A stretch of DNA of 64,000 nucleotides, taken from Adiantum capillus-veneris (taxonomy: Eukaryota > Streptophyta > Polypodiopsida > Polypodiales > Pteridaceae). Below are positions 63,898 to 64,000 of this stretch, piece after piece. Location of the stretch: the NCBI GenBank assembly GCA_014529385.2, contig CM043951.1, positions 111,743,469-111,807,468 of the forward strand, in the 5' to 3' direction. The notes below the pieces were generated by a model that saw nothing but the letters and a program-made list of their open reading frames with translations, had not been told where the DNA came from and searched no databases. The first letter of the stretch is position 1. Each line of letters opens with the position of its first letter. The position numbers and the translations under genes were made by a program.

Positions 63898-64000
63898 CAC
63901 GTTCGCGAATTTGGCGAGTTCGATCCATCTATTATAGATCGAGTTGTTGCCAATTATAACTCGTCGGACTCTGACGCTGACCAACAAGCAGCAATCTTGC
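63898..64000 (+). CDS. Possible exon running off the window
   Basis: TGTTTCTTTGCAG at 63885-63897 is a good splice acceptor. The following 103 bases are open in one frame, reading HVREFGEFDPSIIDRVVAN and YNSSDSDADQQAIL. The sequence is non-repetitive and acidic. It could be a CACTA-encoded protein or a host gene. I do not recognise it and cannot see the rest. Confidence 0.3.

Overview
The window is transposon-dense nuclear DNA of a land plant. It holds no intact host gene that I can recognise and no organellar, rRNA or good tRNA gene. The evidence for a plant is Ty3/gypsy chromoviruses, a Tat-type gypsy element and a Ty1/copia element with initiator-Met primer sites, a CACTA terminus, a pentatricopeptide (PPR) scrap and a heavy-metal-associated isoprenylated protein (HIPP) fragment. 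The species cannot be fixed. The wording of the PPR scrap and the large GA/CA arrays would suit a fern or other large-genome plant, but that is a guess.

Layout (element letters are mine). 1-5472: chromovirus A on the minus strand, with two nearly identical LTRs, pol present and most of gag deleted. 5473-10755: gypsy gag scrap, GA arrays with duplicated flanks, a coiled-coil ORF and pyrimidine-rich DNA without genes. 10756-13996: LTR, primer site and gag of gypsy element B (plus). About 14012-14155: nested inverted repeats. 14195-19047: copia element C (minus) with a 143-bp LTR. 19048-23434: element D (minus), a decayed coiled-coil protein gene ahead of a polypurine tract and LTR end, followed by a tandem array carrying 24-bp palindromes (23579-24391).

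26330-47050 is one gypsy element, E (minus), split by two insertions. The first (27030-33088) is element F, related to A, whose two outer LTRs face in opposite directions yet are flanked by a perfect 5-bp target duplication. The second (35383-44076) is Tat element G, with gag, protease, RT, two RNase H domains and integrase. Element E reads through in frame once each insertion and one duplication copy are removed.

47254-56050: an unrecognised coding-like segment split by element H (48079-55935). H has short LTRs and a completely non-coding, tandem-repeat-rich interior, and it carries a second non-coding LTR element, I (49186-54346, duplication ACCAT). 56069-58393: LTR end plus a broken ORF with an N-terminal gag-like part and C-terminal membrane segments (J). 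59440-59590: PPR scrap. About 60300-61629: Tat relic K, cut by a CACTA terminus at 61630 (L). Inside L, or next to it, lies a broken HIPP gene fragment that still has a CxxC motif and a CaaX box. A possible exon runs off the right edge.

The genes do not form a host pathway; they are layers of retrotransposons. The points of most interest are the inverted-LTR insertion, the two nested non-coding LTR elements, the doubled integrase zinc-binding module in E, the broken gag-like/membrane ORF, and the HIPP fragment beside the CACTA end.
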